64,000 nt of DNA from Streptomyces albidoflavus (GTDB taxonomy: Bacteria; Actinomycetota; Actinomycetes; Streptomycetales; Streptomycetaceae): positions 124,001 through 188,000 of the forward strand of contig NZ_JOII01000004.1 in the NCBI RefSeq assembly GCF_000719955.1, read 5' to 3'. This document shows, in pieces, positions 47,718-55,933 of the stretch. The notes under the pieces were generated by a model that worked only from the letters and a program-made list of their open reading frames with translations, was not told the origin of the DNA and did no database searches. A program made the position numbers and the translations under genes. Positions within the stretch are counted from its first letter, which is position 1. Each line of letters begins with the position of its first letter.

Positions 47718-47879
47718 GGAGAAACTCCTTCACTTCGTCCGGCTCCGCGCACCTGATTCGTGGGGGAATCCCTGGCGCGCTTCTCCGGCGACGGGTGTGG
47801 GGACCTGGAAGTGCAAGGCCGGTGGGAATTCCGCATTCACGCGCAGGCGTAACCGGCCCGCGCCGTACGGGAATTCTCA

Positions 47880-47895
47880 CTTGGACTAGACCATA
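47880..47895 (-). promoter_or_regulatory. dre-like DasR operator before the LPMO gene
   Basis: The core TTGGACTAGACCAT matches 11 of 12 bases of TGGTCTAGACCA. On the minus strand it overlaps a promoter with TTGACG (47912-47917) and TATGGT (47890-47895) 16 bp apart, so binding would block transcription. Confidence 0.75.
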
Positions 47896-47964
47896 CAGGC
47901 CGTCACGTACGCGTCAAGAGTGATGCGGAATCCACGGCTCTCCCGGGCCCGGCGGGGCCGTGCG

Positions 47965-48699
47965 TCAGATGCCGCAGGTCGGGGCGGACCAGTGGCGCGA
48001 GGCGCGGTGGTCGACGTGCGTGTGGTCGTTGTGGCCGGGGTAGCCCGGGCCGAGGATGCCCCGGAAGCCGTGGTTGCGGGCCTGCTTGGCGAGGGTGCAC
48101 AGCGAGTGCGGGCCCGCGCCGAGGTCGGCGGAGTCGCCGTAGAGGTGGCGGCTGTTGGTCGCCCCGCCGACGGCGGAGTTGCACGACTTGGAGCGGAAGC
48201 CGCTGGTGACCCGGATCGGCTTGTCACCGAGGGCGTGGCGCAGCGCCTCCAGCTTCCACATGGTGCGCAGCGCGTTGGACTTGGCGGTGGCCGCGCTGAC
48301 CGCCCCGCCCGACCAGGTGCTGTTGCACTTGTTCAGCTCGGCGTAGCTGAAGTGGACCGGGGTGCAGTCGTTGTCCTGGAGCGCGTAGATCTTGCTGTAC
48401 GTCGCGGGTCCGGCGACGCCGTCCGAGGCGAGGCCGTAGGCGGACTGGAACCGCTTGAGGGCGGCCTTGGTGGCCGGGCCGAAGGAGCCGTCCACGGCGA
48501 GGACGGCGCCCTGGCCCGGGTAGCCGGAGAGCCGGATCTGGAGCTGGGTGACGTCCGCCCCGCTCGTCCCCTCGCGGAGCGTCCGGGACCAGGTGTAGCA
48601 GCCGTCGGCCTGCGCCGGAGCGGCGGTGACGACGGCCGTACCGGTCATGAATGTCAGGACCATGACACATCTGAGCAAGGTCTTGAGGATGCGTGACAC
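47965..48699 (-). CDS. Secreted M15-family D,D-carboxypeptidase-like protein
   Basis: 244 aa from GTG 48699, after GGGAGGAA. Signal peptide (~1-30). A peptidoglycan-binding repeat (GTSGADVTQLQIRLSGYPG, then VDGSFGPATKAALKRFQ) precedes the zinc peptidase domain with SRHLYGDSADLGAG and HTHVDHR as zinc ligands. Family members trim stem peptides or the bacterial D-Ala-D-Ala; here possibly VanY-like. It is transcribed with, or upstream of, the LPMO promoter region. Confidence 0.82.
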   Translation of the reverse strand: MSRILKTLLRCVMVLTFMTGTAVVTAAPAQADGCYTWSRTLREGTSGADVTQLQIRLSGYPGQGAVLAVDGSFGPATKAALKRFQSAYGLASDGVAGPATYSKIYALQDNDCTPVHFSYAELNKCNSTWSGGAVSAATAKSNALRTMWKLEALRHALGDKPIRVTSGFRSKSCNSAVGGATNSRHLYGDSADLGAGPHSLCTLAKQARNHGFRGILGPGYPGHNDHTHVDHRASRHWSAPTCGI

Positions 48700-48816
48700 C
48701 AGGTTCCTCCCGTGGCTGTGGCGACAGTCGGCACGAGCGTGACGGCGTCCGGACGATCCGTCAACGCACTCCGGGCCCACCGGCGGACCCACCGCGGACC
48801 CACCACGCGAACGCCG

Positions 48817-48849
48817 CGGGCCCGGCCTGCGCGACGCAGGCCGGGCCCG
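48817..48849 (-). terminator. Hairpin after the antiporter gene
   Basis: Perfect 15-bp stem (48817-48831 with 48835-48849) and a 3-base loop, downstream of the minus-strand antiporter. Confidence 0.85.
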
Positions 48850-48875
48850 GGATGCGGCGCCGGTGCGCCGGCGGA

Positions 48876-50180
48876 TCAGCCGCTGGTACGGGCGGCGTCC
48901 TGGGCGGCCGTCTCGGCGGGCGCGGCGTCGGAGACCGCCGCACCCGGGTCGGCCGCCGGCTCGGCGGGGACGTCCTGCGCGGCAGGCCCGGCGGGCGCCG
49001 CCGGGGCCGGGAGCGGGGCGGCCGGCTTGCGGGCGGGCGAGAAGCGGCGGGCGACCGGCTCGGTCCAGCGGGCGGCCAGCGGGCCGACGATGACCAGGAT
49101 CAGCACGTAGGCGGTGGCGAGCGGGCCGATGCGCGGCTCGACGCCGACGGCGAGGCCGGCGATGACGATGGAGAACTCGCCGCGGGCGACCAGCGTGCCA
49201 CCGGCGCGCCAGCGGCCGGCGGGCTTGATCCCGGCCCGGCGGGCGGCGTAGTAGCCGGTGCCGATCTTGGTGAGGGTGGTGACGACGGCGAGGATCAGCG
49301 CGGGCACGATGACCGGCGGGATCGCGGCCGGGTCGGTGCTCAGGCCGAAGAAGACGAAGAAGACGGCGGCGAACAGGTCGCGCAGCGGGGTGAGGAGGCT
49401 GCTCGCGCCCTCGGCGACCTCACCGGAGAGGGCGATGCCGACGAGGAAGGCGCCGACGGCGGCGGAGACCTGGAGTTCCTGGGCGATGCCGGCGACCAGC
49501 AGGGTCAGGCCCAGCACCACGAGGAGCAGCATCTCGGCGTTGTCCGAGGAGACCGCGCGGCTGATCAGACGGCCGTGCCGCAGGGCGACGTAGAGGACGG
49601 CGCCGACCGTGCCGAGCGAGATGAGCAGGGTGACGCTGCCGCCCGCGAAGCTGACGCCGGCCAGCAGGGCGGTCAGGATCGGCAGGTAGACCGCCATCGC
49701 CAGGTCCTCGATGACCAGGACGCCGAGGATGACCGGGGTCTCCCGGTTGCCGAGCCGGCCGAGGTCGCCGAGGACCTTGGCGATGACCCCGGAGGAGGAG
49801 ATCCAGGTGACGCCTGCCAGGGCGACGGCGGCGACCGGCCCCCAGCCGAGCAGCAGCGCGGCGGCCGCGCCGGGCAGCGCGTTGAGGGCGAAGTCGACCG
49901 CGCCGGAGGGGTACTGCGTCTTGAGGTTGGTCACCAGCTCCGAGGCGCTGTACTCCAGGCCCAGCAGGAGCAGGAGCAGGATCACCCCGATCTCCGCCCC
50001 GGTGGCGACGAACTCCTCACTGGCCTGGAGGGGCAGGATCCCCCCGTGGCCGAAGGCGAGTCCGGCCAGGAGGTAGAGGGGGATCGGAGAGAAGCCCACC
50101 CGCCCCGCGAGGCGTCCGAGAATCCCGAGGGCGAGGATGATCGCCCCGAGTTCGATGAGCATGGCTGTGGTGTTGTGCAC
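48876..50180 (-). CDS. CPA2 K+/H+ antiporter (KhtU-like)
   Basis: 434 aa from GTG 50180. About 12 membrane segments with CPA2 motifs: AGLAFGHGGILP, VTWISSSGVIAKVLGDLG, VIEDLAMAVYLPIL and FFVFFGLSTDPAAIPP. The last 65 residues are an Ala/Pro tail. It lacks the KTN domain of KefB; instead a separate TrkA-C protein (50187-50669) lies just upstream, the arrangement of Bacillus KhtTU, which exports K+ in exchange for H+. Confidence 0.83.
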   Translation of the reverse strand: MHNTTAMLIELGAIILALGILGRLAGRVGFSPIPLYLLAGLAFGHGGILPLQASEEFVATGAEIGVILLLLLLGLEYSASELVTNLKTQYPSGAVDFALNALPGAAAALLLGWGPVAAVALAGVTWISSSGVIAKVLGDLGRLGNRETPVILGVLVIEDLAMAVYLPILTALLAGVSFAGGSVTLLISLGTVGAVLYVALRHGRLISRAVSSDNAEMLLLVVLGLTLLVAGIAQELQVSAAVGAFLVGIALSGEVAEGASSLLTPLRDLFAAVFFVFFGLSTDPAAIPPVIVPALILAVVTTLTKIGTGYYAARRAGIKPAGRWRAGGTLVARGEFSIVIAGLAVGVEPRIGPLATAYVLILVIVGPLAARWTEPVARRFSPARKPAAPLPAPAAPAGPAAQDVPAEPAADPGAAVSDAAPAETAAQDAARTSG

Positions 50181-50186
50181 GGGCTT

Positions 50187-50669
50187 CTATCCTCCGGTGA
50201 TCAGTTCGGCGACGGCGTCCACGCCTTCGCGGGTCCCGACGACGACGAGGCTGTCGCCGATCGCGAAGCGGAAGTCGGGGGTCGGCGAGGGCACGGCGGC
50301 GGTCCGGCGCAGCACGGCGACGATGGAGGCCCCGGTCCGGGTGCGGGCCTGGGTGTCGCCGAGGGTGCGGCCGGCGTACGGAGAGCGCTTGGTGACGGGG
50401 ATGTGCTCGGTGACCAGGTCGATCTCCCGGTGCTGGAGATGGGCGACCGGGTCGGGGGTGAGCAGCGGGACCAGCGCGGCCGCCTCGTGGGGTTCGAGCG
50501 GGGCGGCGTCGCGGCAGTTGTCGTCGTCCTCGGGGTCGTGGAAGGCGAGGATGCGGCGGCCGTCGTGGTGGACGACGACGGAGAGGTGACGGCCCGCCTC
50601 CGTCTCCAGGTCGTAGCGGGTACCGACGCCGGGCAGGGCGGTGCGGCGGGTGTGGGCGGTGGGCTCCAT
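50187..50669 (-). CDS. TrkA-C (RCK_C) regulator of the antiporter, KhtT-like
   Basis: 160 aa from ATG 50669 with GGAG 8 bases upstream. KhtT-type N-terminus (RRTALPGVGTRYDLETEAG, VVVHHDGRRILAFHD) and C-terminal RCK_C domain (VTKRSPYAGRTLGDTQART, FAIGDSLVVVGTREGVDAV). In Bacillus KhtT binds c-di-AMP and inhibits the antiporter. It is coupled to the antiporter, 7 bp downstream. The long gap upstream holds no riboswitch I recognise. Confidence 0.82.
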   Translation of the reverse strand: MEPTAHTRRTALPGVGTRYDLETEAGRHLSVVVHHDGRRILAFHDPEDDDNCRDAAPLEPHEAAALVPLLTPDPVAHLQHREIDLVTEHIPVTKRSPYAGRTLGDTQARTRTGASIVAVLRRTAAVPSPTPDFRFAIGDSLVVVGTREGVDAVAELITGG

Positions 50670-51319
50670 GGCGGGCTCCAGATGAGGCGCGGGTGACGGA
50701 TCGCGGAAGCGGCCGGCGTGTCCGGGCAGGAGGGCACGACGGCGTTTCCGAAGGGGATTGTGTATCACCCGCGGCGGTCAGAACACGTCAGCCCCGAATT
50801 CCTCGGACGGTGTCCGCATTCGGGGAACCTGGCGCACCGGACGGTGCGCGCGGTCAGCGGCGACGCCGCGTCAATAACCGGTACGGGGCGCCGGGTCGCC
50901 GCAGGATTCCGGGACGCTGTCGCGCGGCGCGTTGTCCACCCGGTGTGACCTGGGAGGACACGTGGCACGAGGGGCGCCGGAAGCGAGGGTCGGGGCAAGG
51001 CGGTGACTGGCGCACCCCATGGTCCCCCCTCGCCGTGCCGTGGAACAGGACCGTGAAATTCCCGGGGAATCAGGCCCTTGCGAAACGAGCAATCACCCAC
51101 TCAACGGGGCGCAATGACTCGGTAAAGGATTGTAGCGCAGGGAAAAATTCCCAAAGGAAACAAATGGGGAGGAAATAGGAGAAAAGCAACGGGGAAATGC
51201 CACGAGTGGGGCACCGGTCCGGCCCCGGCCGGACGCCCCGTCACCTCGCGGCCCGGCCGCGGACTTCGGGCCTCACCCGGCCCGCGTGCGTCCGCCGGAA
51301 GGGTGACCTCCCGCCCGGG
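50670..51319. other. 650-bp intergenic region
   Basis: Upstream of khtT. Most of it is ordinary GC-rich DNA. From 51121 to 51195 there is an unusually A-rich purine run with a GGGAAAAATTCCC dyad and a -10-like TACAAT (minus strand, 51129-51134). No protein, tRNA or known riboswitch was found. Confidence 0.55.
51140..51152. repeat. Dyad GGGAAAAATTCCC in an A-rich run
   Basis: 5-bp arms around AAA, in the only strongly AT-rich stretch of the window. May be a regulator site or part of an untranslated leader. Confidence 0.4.
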
Positions 51320-51610
51320 TCAGCGGGGGCTGAACAGACCCCGGGGGCGCGGCCGGTCGGGGTCGAAGAGGTGCACCGCGAGCCCGGCGACGACGAGCCC
51401 GGTGGCGAGCAGCAGGCCGTGCCCTATCCCGATGCCGACACCGAGGGCGGTCAGACCGGCCAGGAGCAGCAGCCACGCCCGGCCCCGGCGGTACTCACGG
51501 GGCGTGCACGGCTGCCCGGCGTCCATCGCCTCGCTGAAGCGGGGGTCCTGGGCGCGCAGGCCGTCCTCCAGTGCGCGCAGCTGCGCGTCGTGGGCCATGT
51601 CGTGTGCCAT
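51320..51610 (-). CDS. DUF3040 membrane protein
   Basis: 96 aa from ATG 51610, after AGGAGC. An N-terminal helix (LRALEDGLRAQDPRFSEAM) and two membrane segments (~49-85: AWLLLLAGLTALGVGIGIGH, GLLLATGLVVAGLAVHLF) are the DUF3040 layout. Small actinobacterial membrane protein of unknown role. Confidence 0.75.
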   Translation of the reverse strand: MAHDMAHDAQLRALEDGLRAQDPRFSEAMDAGQPCTPREYRRGRAWLLLLAGLTALGVGIGIGHGLLLATGLVVAGLAVHLFDPDRPRPRGLFSPR

Positions 51611-52034
51611 CGGTGCTCCTCCCCGCCTCGTCCCGGGCCGGTCCCGCCGCCGGGGGCGCCTGCCCGCGCCGCCCGGCTCCGCCCGGCCGCCGTCTCCGGC
51701 CCCGTGCGCCGTCACTCGCACCTCCGGGCCGCCGCCGGCCGGACCCCGCACCGCCCTGCCGGCGGCCGGATGCCTGGCCGGACCGCTCCCGGTCGAGCGG
51801 GAGCTGGTCCGGATTCCATGATCGTCCCGGCGGGGCCGGTGGACCATCGGGTCTGGCACCCATATGCGCAGGTCCCCAACGTGCAGGTGGTGCCGGTGGT
51901 ACCCGCGGCGCGTGGGTGGCGCCCCCCATCACCGGCGGGGTGGGGCACTCTTCCGGGCGCGTGCGGGGGCCCGTGGCCCGGCCGGGGCGCGGACGGGCGA
52001 TAGTGAGGGCACGAACCGGAAAGGTGCGAGCGAC
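51611..52034. other. 424-bp divergent intergenic region
   Basis: Between the DUF3040 gene and the histidine kinase gene. GC-rich; it must hold both promoters. I see no dyad, hairpin or consensus promoter strong enough to mark. Confidence 0.5.
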
Positions 52035-53111
52035 GTGACGCATGACAGGAACGAGGGGCGCCGGCCGGCCCTGTCGTTGTTCTGGCGGATCTTCCTGCTG
52101 AACGCGGCGGTACTGGTGGCGGCGGCCGCACTGCTGCTGCTGGGCCCGATCACCATCTCCACCCCGGTGCTGCTGACCGAGGCGCTGATCCTCACCGGCG
52201 GGATCGCCTTCATGCTCACCGCCAACGCGGCGATGCTGCGGATCGGCCTGGCGCCGCTCCAGCGGGTGACGCGGGCGATGACCACGATCGACCTGCTGCG
52301 GCCCGTCCCCCGCACCGAGGTGGTGGGGCACGGCGAGATCGCCGACCTGATCCGCACCTTCAACACCATGCTCGACCGGCTGGAGGCGGAACGCGCCGCC
52401 TCCAGCGCCCGCGCCCTCTCCGCCCAGGAGGACGAGCGGCGCCGGATCGCCCAGGAGCTGCACGACGAGGTGGGCCAGACGCTGACCGCCGTCCTGCTGG
52501 AGCTGAAGCGCGTCGCCGACCAGGCGCCGGAGCCGGTCCGCGACGAGCTGCGCACCGTGCAGGAGATCACCCGGGGCAGCCTGGACGAGATCCGGCGCAT
52601 CGCCCGCCGGCTGCGGCCCGGTGTCCTGGAGGAGCTGGGGCTGGTCAGCGCCCTGAAGTCGCTGACGACCGAGACGCCGACGCCGGACGGGCTGGTCATC
52701 CGGCACCATCTGGAGCCCGACCTGCCCCAGCTCGGGCGGGAGGCCGAGCTGGTGGTCTACCGGGTCGCCCAGGAGGCGTTCACCAACACCGTCCGGCACG
52801 CCGGAGCCGCCCGGCTGGAACTGCGGCTGGCCAGGTCGCGGCGCGGGGTGGAGCTGCGTATCCGGGACGACGGCCGGGGCGTGGGTGACAGCCCCGAGGG
52901 CGCCGGGCTGCGCGGGATGCGCGAGCGCGCCCTGCTGATCGGCGCCGGGCTGGCGGTCGGACGTCCGCCGGGCGGCGGGACCGAGATCCGGCTGACCGTT
53001 CCCGCCTGCCTGCCGGCGCCCGCCGAGCCGGGCCCCGCGACCGTTCCCGCGGCCGTGGCCGCCGACCCGACCAGCCCCGCACGCCCCGACACCAGCGACG
53101 GAAGCCCCTGA
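52035..53111 (+). CDS. Sensor histidine kinase (HisKA_3, NarL-type partner)
   Basis: 358 aa from GTG 52035. Two membrane helices (~17-36 and 45-62) with almost no extracellular loop, so sensing is probably in the membrane. A HAMP domain follows (~66-120), then HisKA_3 with H143 in QELHDEVGQ and the ATPase domain (EAFTNTVRHAG, DDGRGVGDS, GLRGMRERA). It pairs with the response regulator that starts 3 bases after its stop. Confidence 0.88.
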   Translation: MTHDRNEGRRPALSLFWRIFLLNAAVLVAAAALLLLGPITISTPVLLTEALILTGGIAFMLTANAAMLRIGLAPLQRVTRAMTTIDLLRPVPRTEVVGHGEIADLIRTFNTMLDRLEAERAASSARALSAQEDERRRIAQELHDEVGQTLTAVLLELKRVADQAPEPVRDELRTVQEITRGSLDEIRRIARRLRPGVLEELGLVSALKSLTTETPTPDGLVIRHHLEPDLPQLGREAELVVYRVAQEAFTNTVRHAGAARLELRLARSRRGVELRIRDDGRGVGDSPEGAGLRGMRERALLIGAGLAVGRPPGGGTEIRLTVPACLPAPAEPGPATVPAAVAADPTSPARPDTSDGSP

Positions 53112-53113
53112 TC

Positions 53114-53773
53114 ATGTCCGAGTCACCCAAGACCCGCATCCTGCTCGCCGACGACCACGCGCTGGTCCGCCGCGGCGTGCGGCTGATCCTCGACAGCGAA
53201 CCCGACCTGACGGTGGTGGGCGAGGCGGGCGACGGCGCCGAGGCGATCGAGCTGGCCCGCGCCGAACAGCCGGACCTCGCCATCCTGGACATCGCCATGC
53301 CCCGGCTGACCGGTCTCCAGGCGGCCCGCGAGCTGACCCGGCTCCAGCCGCAGCTGCGCATCCTCATCCTCACCATGTACGACAACGAGCAGTACTTCTT
53401 CGAGGCGCTGAAGGCGGGCGCGGCGGGGTACGTGCTGAAGTCGGTGGCCGACCGCGACCTGGTGGAGGCGTGCCGCGCGGCCATGCGCGACGAGCCCTTC
53501 CTGTACCCCGGGGCGATCACCGCGCTGATCCGCAACTACCTGGAGCGGGCCAAGGACGGCGGGGAGCTGCCGCCGAAGGCCATCACCGACCGCGAGGAGG
53601 AGATCCTGAAACTCGTCGCCGAGGGCCACTCGTCGAAGGAGATCGCCGACATGCTGGTGATCAGCGTGAAGACGGTCGAACGCCACCGCGCCAACCTGCT
53701 GCACAAGCTCGGCCTGCGCGACCGGCTGGAGCTGACCCGGTACGCGATCAGAGCCGGCCTCATCGAACCCTGA
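53114..53773 (+). CDS. NarL/LuxR-family response regulator
   Basis: 219 aa, ATG 53114, directly after the kinase gene. Receiver domain with DDH (13-15), phospho-acceptor D59 (AILDIAMPR) and conserved T/K; the LuxR helix-turn-helix at ~150-205 (TDREEEILKLVAEGHSSKEI, SVKTVERHRANLLHKLGLRD). Targets are unknown; the next gene (radical-SAM-like) is an obvious candidate, and an inverted repeat lies before it. Confidence 0.9.
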   Translation: MSESPKTRILLADDHALVRRGVRLILDSEPDLTVVGEAGDGAEAIELARAEQPDLAILDIAMPRLTGLQAARELTRLQPQLRILILTMYDNEQYFFEALKAGAAGYVLKSVADRDLVEACRAAMRDEPFLYPGAITALIRNYLERAKDGGELPPKAITDREEEILKLVAEGHSSKEIADMLVISVKTVERHRANLLHKLGLRDRLELTRYAIRAGLIEP

Positions 53774-53812
53774 CCCCGGCCGGCCGAGAGGCGATACGTC
53801 CGCATTACCGTG

Positions 53813-53844
53813 GGTCCGGGCAGCGTCCTGCCGCCGCCCGGACC
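53813..53844. promoter_or_regulatory. Inverted repeat before the radical-SAM-like gene
   Basis: GGTCCGGGC (53813-53821) and GCCCGGACC (53836-53844), 9 bp each with a 14-base loop. It begins 39 bp after the response regulator and ends 22 bp before the next start codon, so it could be an attenuator or operator. Confidence 0.45.
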
Positions 53845-53866
53845 GTCCGACCCGAGGAGCACCCGC

Positions 53867-55222
53867 ATGACGAGCCCGACCGAGACCCGACGCACCGAGC
53901 TGGTCGAGCAGCTCATGGAGCGGTACCCCCACGTACCACGGGAAGCGGTCATCAAGGAGGACCTGCTGCGCGGCGGCATGGCCTTCGACCCGTCCGCCCT
54001 CAGCGACAACGAGGGCGGCGAGGTCAAGCCGAAGTCGTACTTCATCTTCTCCTTCGACCACGGCACCCTCCCGGAGCTGGGCGAGGCCGCGCTGCGCCGC
54101 CCGCCGGAGGAGATCGTCCTGACCGGCGGCCCGTACGACCTGCGGCGCACCGTCGTCTCGGTCCGCGTCAACCCGTCGTCCCCGTACCGGGTGGCGGCCG
54201 ACGCGGACGGCGTACTGGGCCTGTACCTGGACGGGCGGCGGATCGCCGACGTGGGCCTGCCGCCGATGCCGGACTACTACCGGCACAAGCTGGCCAACGG
54301 CAAGTCGGTGATGGAGGTGGCGCCCACCATCCAGTGGGGCTACCTGGTCTACCTGACGGTCTTCCGCGTCTGCCAGTACTTCGGCGCCAAGGAGGAGTGC
54401 CAGTACTGCGACATCAACCACAACTGGCGCCAGCACAAGGCGGCCGGCCGCCCCTACACCGGGGTCAAGCCGGTCGAGGAGGTGCTGGAGGCGCTGGAGA
54501 TCATCGACAAGTACGACACGGCGCGCGCCTCGACCGCGTACACGCTGACCGGCGGTTCGATCACCTCGCAGGTCCAGGGGAAGGACGAGGCGGACTTCTA
54601 CGGCCAGTACGCCAAGGCGATCGAGGACCGCTTCCCCGGCCGCTGGATCGGCAAGGTCGTCGCCCAGGCGCTGCCCCGCGAGGACGTGCAGCGCTTCTAC
54701 GACTACGGCGTGCGGATCTACCACCCCAACTACGAGGTGTGGGACCGCAGGCTCTTCGAGCTGTACTGCCCGGGCAAGGAGCGCTACGTCGGCCGGGACG
54801 AGTGGCACCGCCGCATCCTGGAGTCGGCGGAGGTCTTCGGCGCGCGCAACGTCATCCCCAACTTCGTGGCGGGCGTGGAGATGGCCGAGCCCTTCGGCTT
54901 CACCGACGTCTCCGAGGCGATCGACTCGACCACCGAGGGGCTGCGGTACTTCATGTCGCGCGGCATCACCCCGCGCTTCACCACCTGGTGCCCCGAGCCC
55001 ACCACCCCGCTGGGCAAGGCCCAGCCTCTGGGTGCGCCGCTGGAGTACCACATCCGGCTGCTGGACTCCTACCGCGCGACGATGGAGGAGTTCGGCCTCT
55101 CCTCCCCGCCCGGCTACGGCCCGGCCGGCGCGGGCCGCGCGGTCTTCTCGGTCAGCTCCTTCATGGACAGCCTTCGCCCGGGCTCGGAGGCCCCGGAGCC
55201 GGTGTCGGGCCGCAAGGGCTGA
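53867..55222 (+). CDS. Radical-SAM-like protein with C-x8-C-x2-C cluster motif
   Basis: 451 aa from ATG 53867. The only clustered cysteines are C169, C178 and C181 (RVCQYFGAKEECQYCDIN), a C-x8-C-x2-C spacing in place of C-x3-C-x2-C. The surrounding pattern (YTLTGGSITSQ, then VIPNFVAGVEMAEPFGFTD) fits the (beta/alpha) barrel of a radical SAM enzyme. The first ~160 residues are a unique domain. Substrate unknown. It follows the two-component pair by 93 bp and ends at a strong terminator, so it may be a target of that pair. Confidence 0.72.
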   Translation: MTSPTETRRTELVEQLMERYPHVPREAVIKEDLLRGGMAFDPSALSDNEGGEVKPKSYFIFSFDHGTLPELGEAALRRPPEEIVLTGGPYDLRRTVVSVRVNPSSPYRVAADADGVLGLYLDGRRIADVGLPPMPDYYRHKLANGKSVMEVAPTIQWGYLVYLTVFRVCQYFGAKEECQYCDINHNWRQHKAAGRPYTGVKPVEEVLEALEIIDKYDTARASTAYTLTGGSITSQVQGKDEADFYGQYAKAIEDRFPGRWIGKVVAQALPREDVQRFYDYGVRIYHPNYEVWDRRLFELYCPGKERYVGRDEWHRRILESAEVFGARNVIPNFVAGVEMAEPFGFTDVSEAIDSTTEGLRYFMSRGITPRFTTWCPEPTTPLGKAQPLGAPLEYHIRLLDSYRATMEEFGLSSPPGYGPAGAGRAVFSVSSFMDSLRPGSEAPEPVSGRKG

Positions 55223-55227
55223 CGGAG

Positions 55228-55265
55228 GCGGGGGCGGGCGGCCGACCGGGACCGCCCGCCCCCGC
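55228..55265 (+). terminator. Hairpin after the radical-SAM-like gene
   Basis: Perfect 14-bp stem (55228-55241 with 55252-55265) and a 10-base loop. Confidence 0.8.
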
Positions 55266-55303
55266 GCTCCACAGGGAGACAAACCGCCGAACCGGCCGCC
55301 CGG

Positions 55304-55810
55304 TCAGGGGTTCCTGACCGGGTGTCCGCTCATGACCGAGACGCGGTTGAACGCGTTGATGGTGATCGCGACCCAGATCACCGCCGAGATCTCGGCCTCG
55401 GTGAAGACACCGGCTGCCGCGGCGTGTGCCTCCTCGCGGGCGCGGGTGTCGGCCGGGGTGGTGGTCGCCTCGGCGAGGGCCAGGGCGGCTCGTTCCCTGG
55501 CGGTGAAGACCTCGGTGTCGCGCCAGGCCGCGAGGACGCCAAGCCGCAGGGTGGTCTCCCCGCCGCGCAGGGCGGCCTCGGTGTGGACCTTGAGGCAGTA
55601 GGCGCAGCCGTTGATCTGCGAGACGCGCAGGTTGACCAGCTCGATCAGGATCCGGTCGAGGCCGGCCTCCGCCGCCTCGACGCCCACCGCGCCGGAGGTC
55701 TTCACCAGGGCGCGGTACGCCTGGGGGCTCCGCTTGTCGACGAAGACCCGCCCTGTACCGCCGCCGGCCCGCGCGGCGGTCCCGTCGGTCACTGCCGTGC
55801 TGTCCTCCAT
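55304..55810 (-). CDS. AhpD-like carboxymuconolactone decarboxylase family protein
   Basis: 168 aa, start 55810. The redox motif C69-A-Y-C72-L-K-V-H76 in NGCAYCLKVH is the peroxidase-partner active site of the AhpD family. Helical throughout. It reduces peroxides or acts as a thiol redox partner. It is divergent from the pirin gene, and a dyad between them probably controls both. Confidence 0.82.
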   Translation of the reverse strand: MEDSTAVTDGTAARAGGGTGRVFVDKRSPQAYRALVKTSGAVGVEAAEAGLDRILIELVNLRVSQINGCAYCLKVHTEAALRGGETTLRLGVLAAWRDTEVFTARERAALALAEATTTPADTRAREEAHAAAAGVFTEAEISAVIWVAITINAFNRVSVMSGHPVRNP

Positions 55811-55875
55811 GACTCCCTGCCTCGGTCGGTGTCGCTGCGGCGCCCGCTGTTCGCGTGGCGCCGGGGTTCCTTACT

Positions 55876-55889
55876 GTAACCTAGGTAAT
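55876..55889. promoter_or_regulatory. Operator-like dyad GTAACCTAGGTAAT
   Basis: A 12-bp TAACCTAGGTAA core with a perfect CCTAGG centre and 10 of 12 positions symmetrical, in the AT-rich gap between the AhpD-like and pirin genes. HxlR-type redox regulators bind similar TAAC..GGTA sites in actinomycetes. Confidence 0.5.
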
Positions 55890-55933
55890 TGAAAACGAAA
55901 CTACTTTGTGGGACCTACGGAGGTTGTCACCAG

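Noticed and set aside
50670..51319. A ydaO/yuaA c-di-AMP riboswitch before khtT
   Set aside because: I searched the leader on the minus strand for its conserved blocks and found none.
52035..53773. The two-component pair as the OsdKR/DevSR system for the USP boxes
   Set aside because: The kinase has membrane helices and HAMP, not the GAF heme domains of OsdK/DevS.
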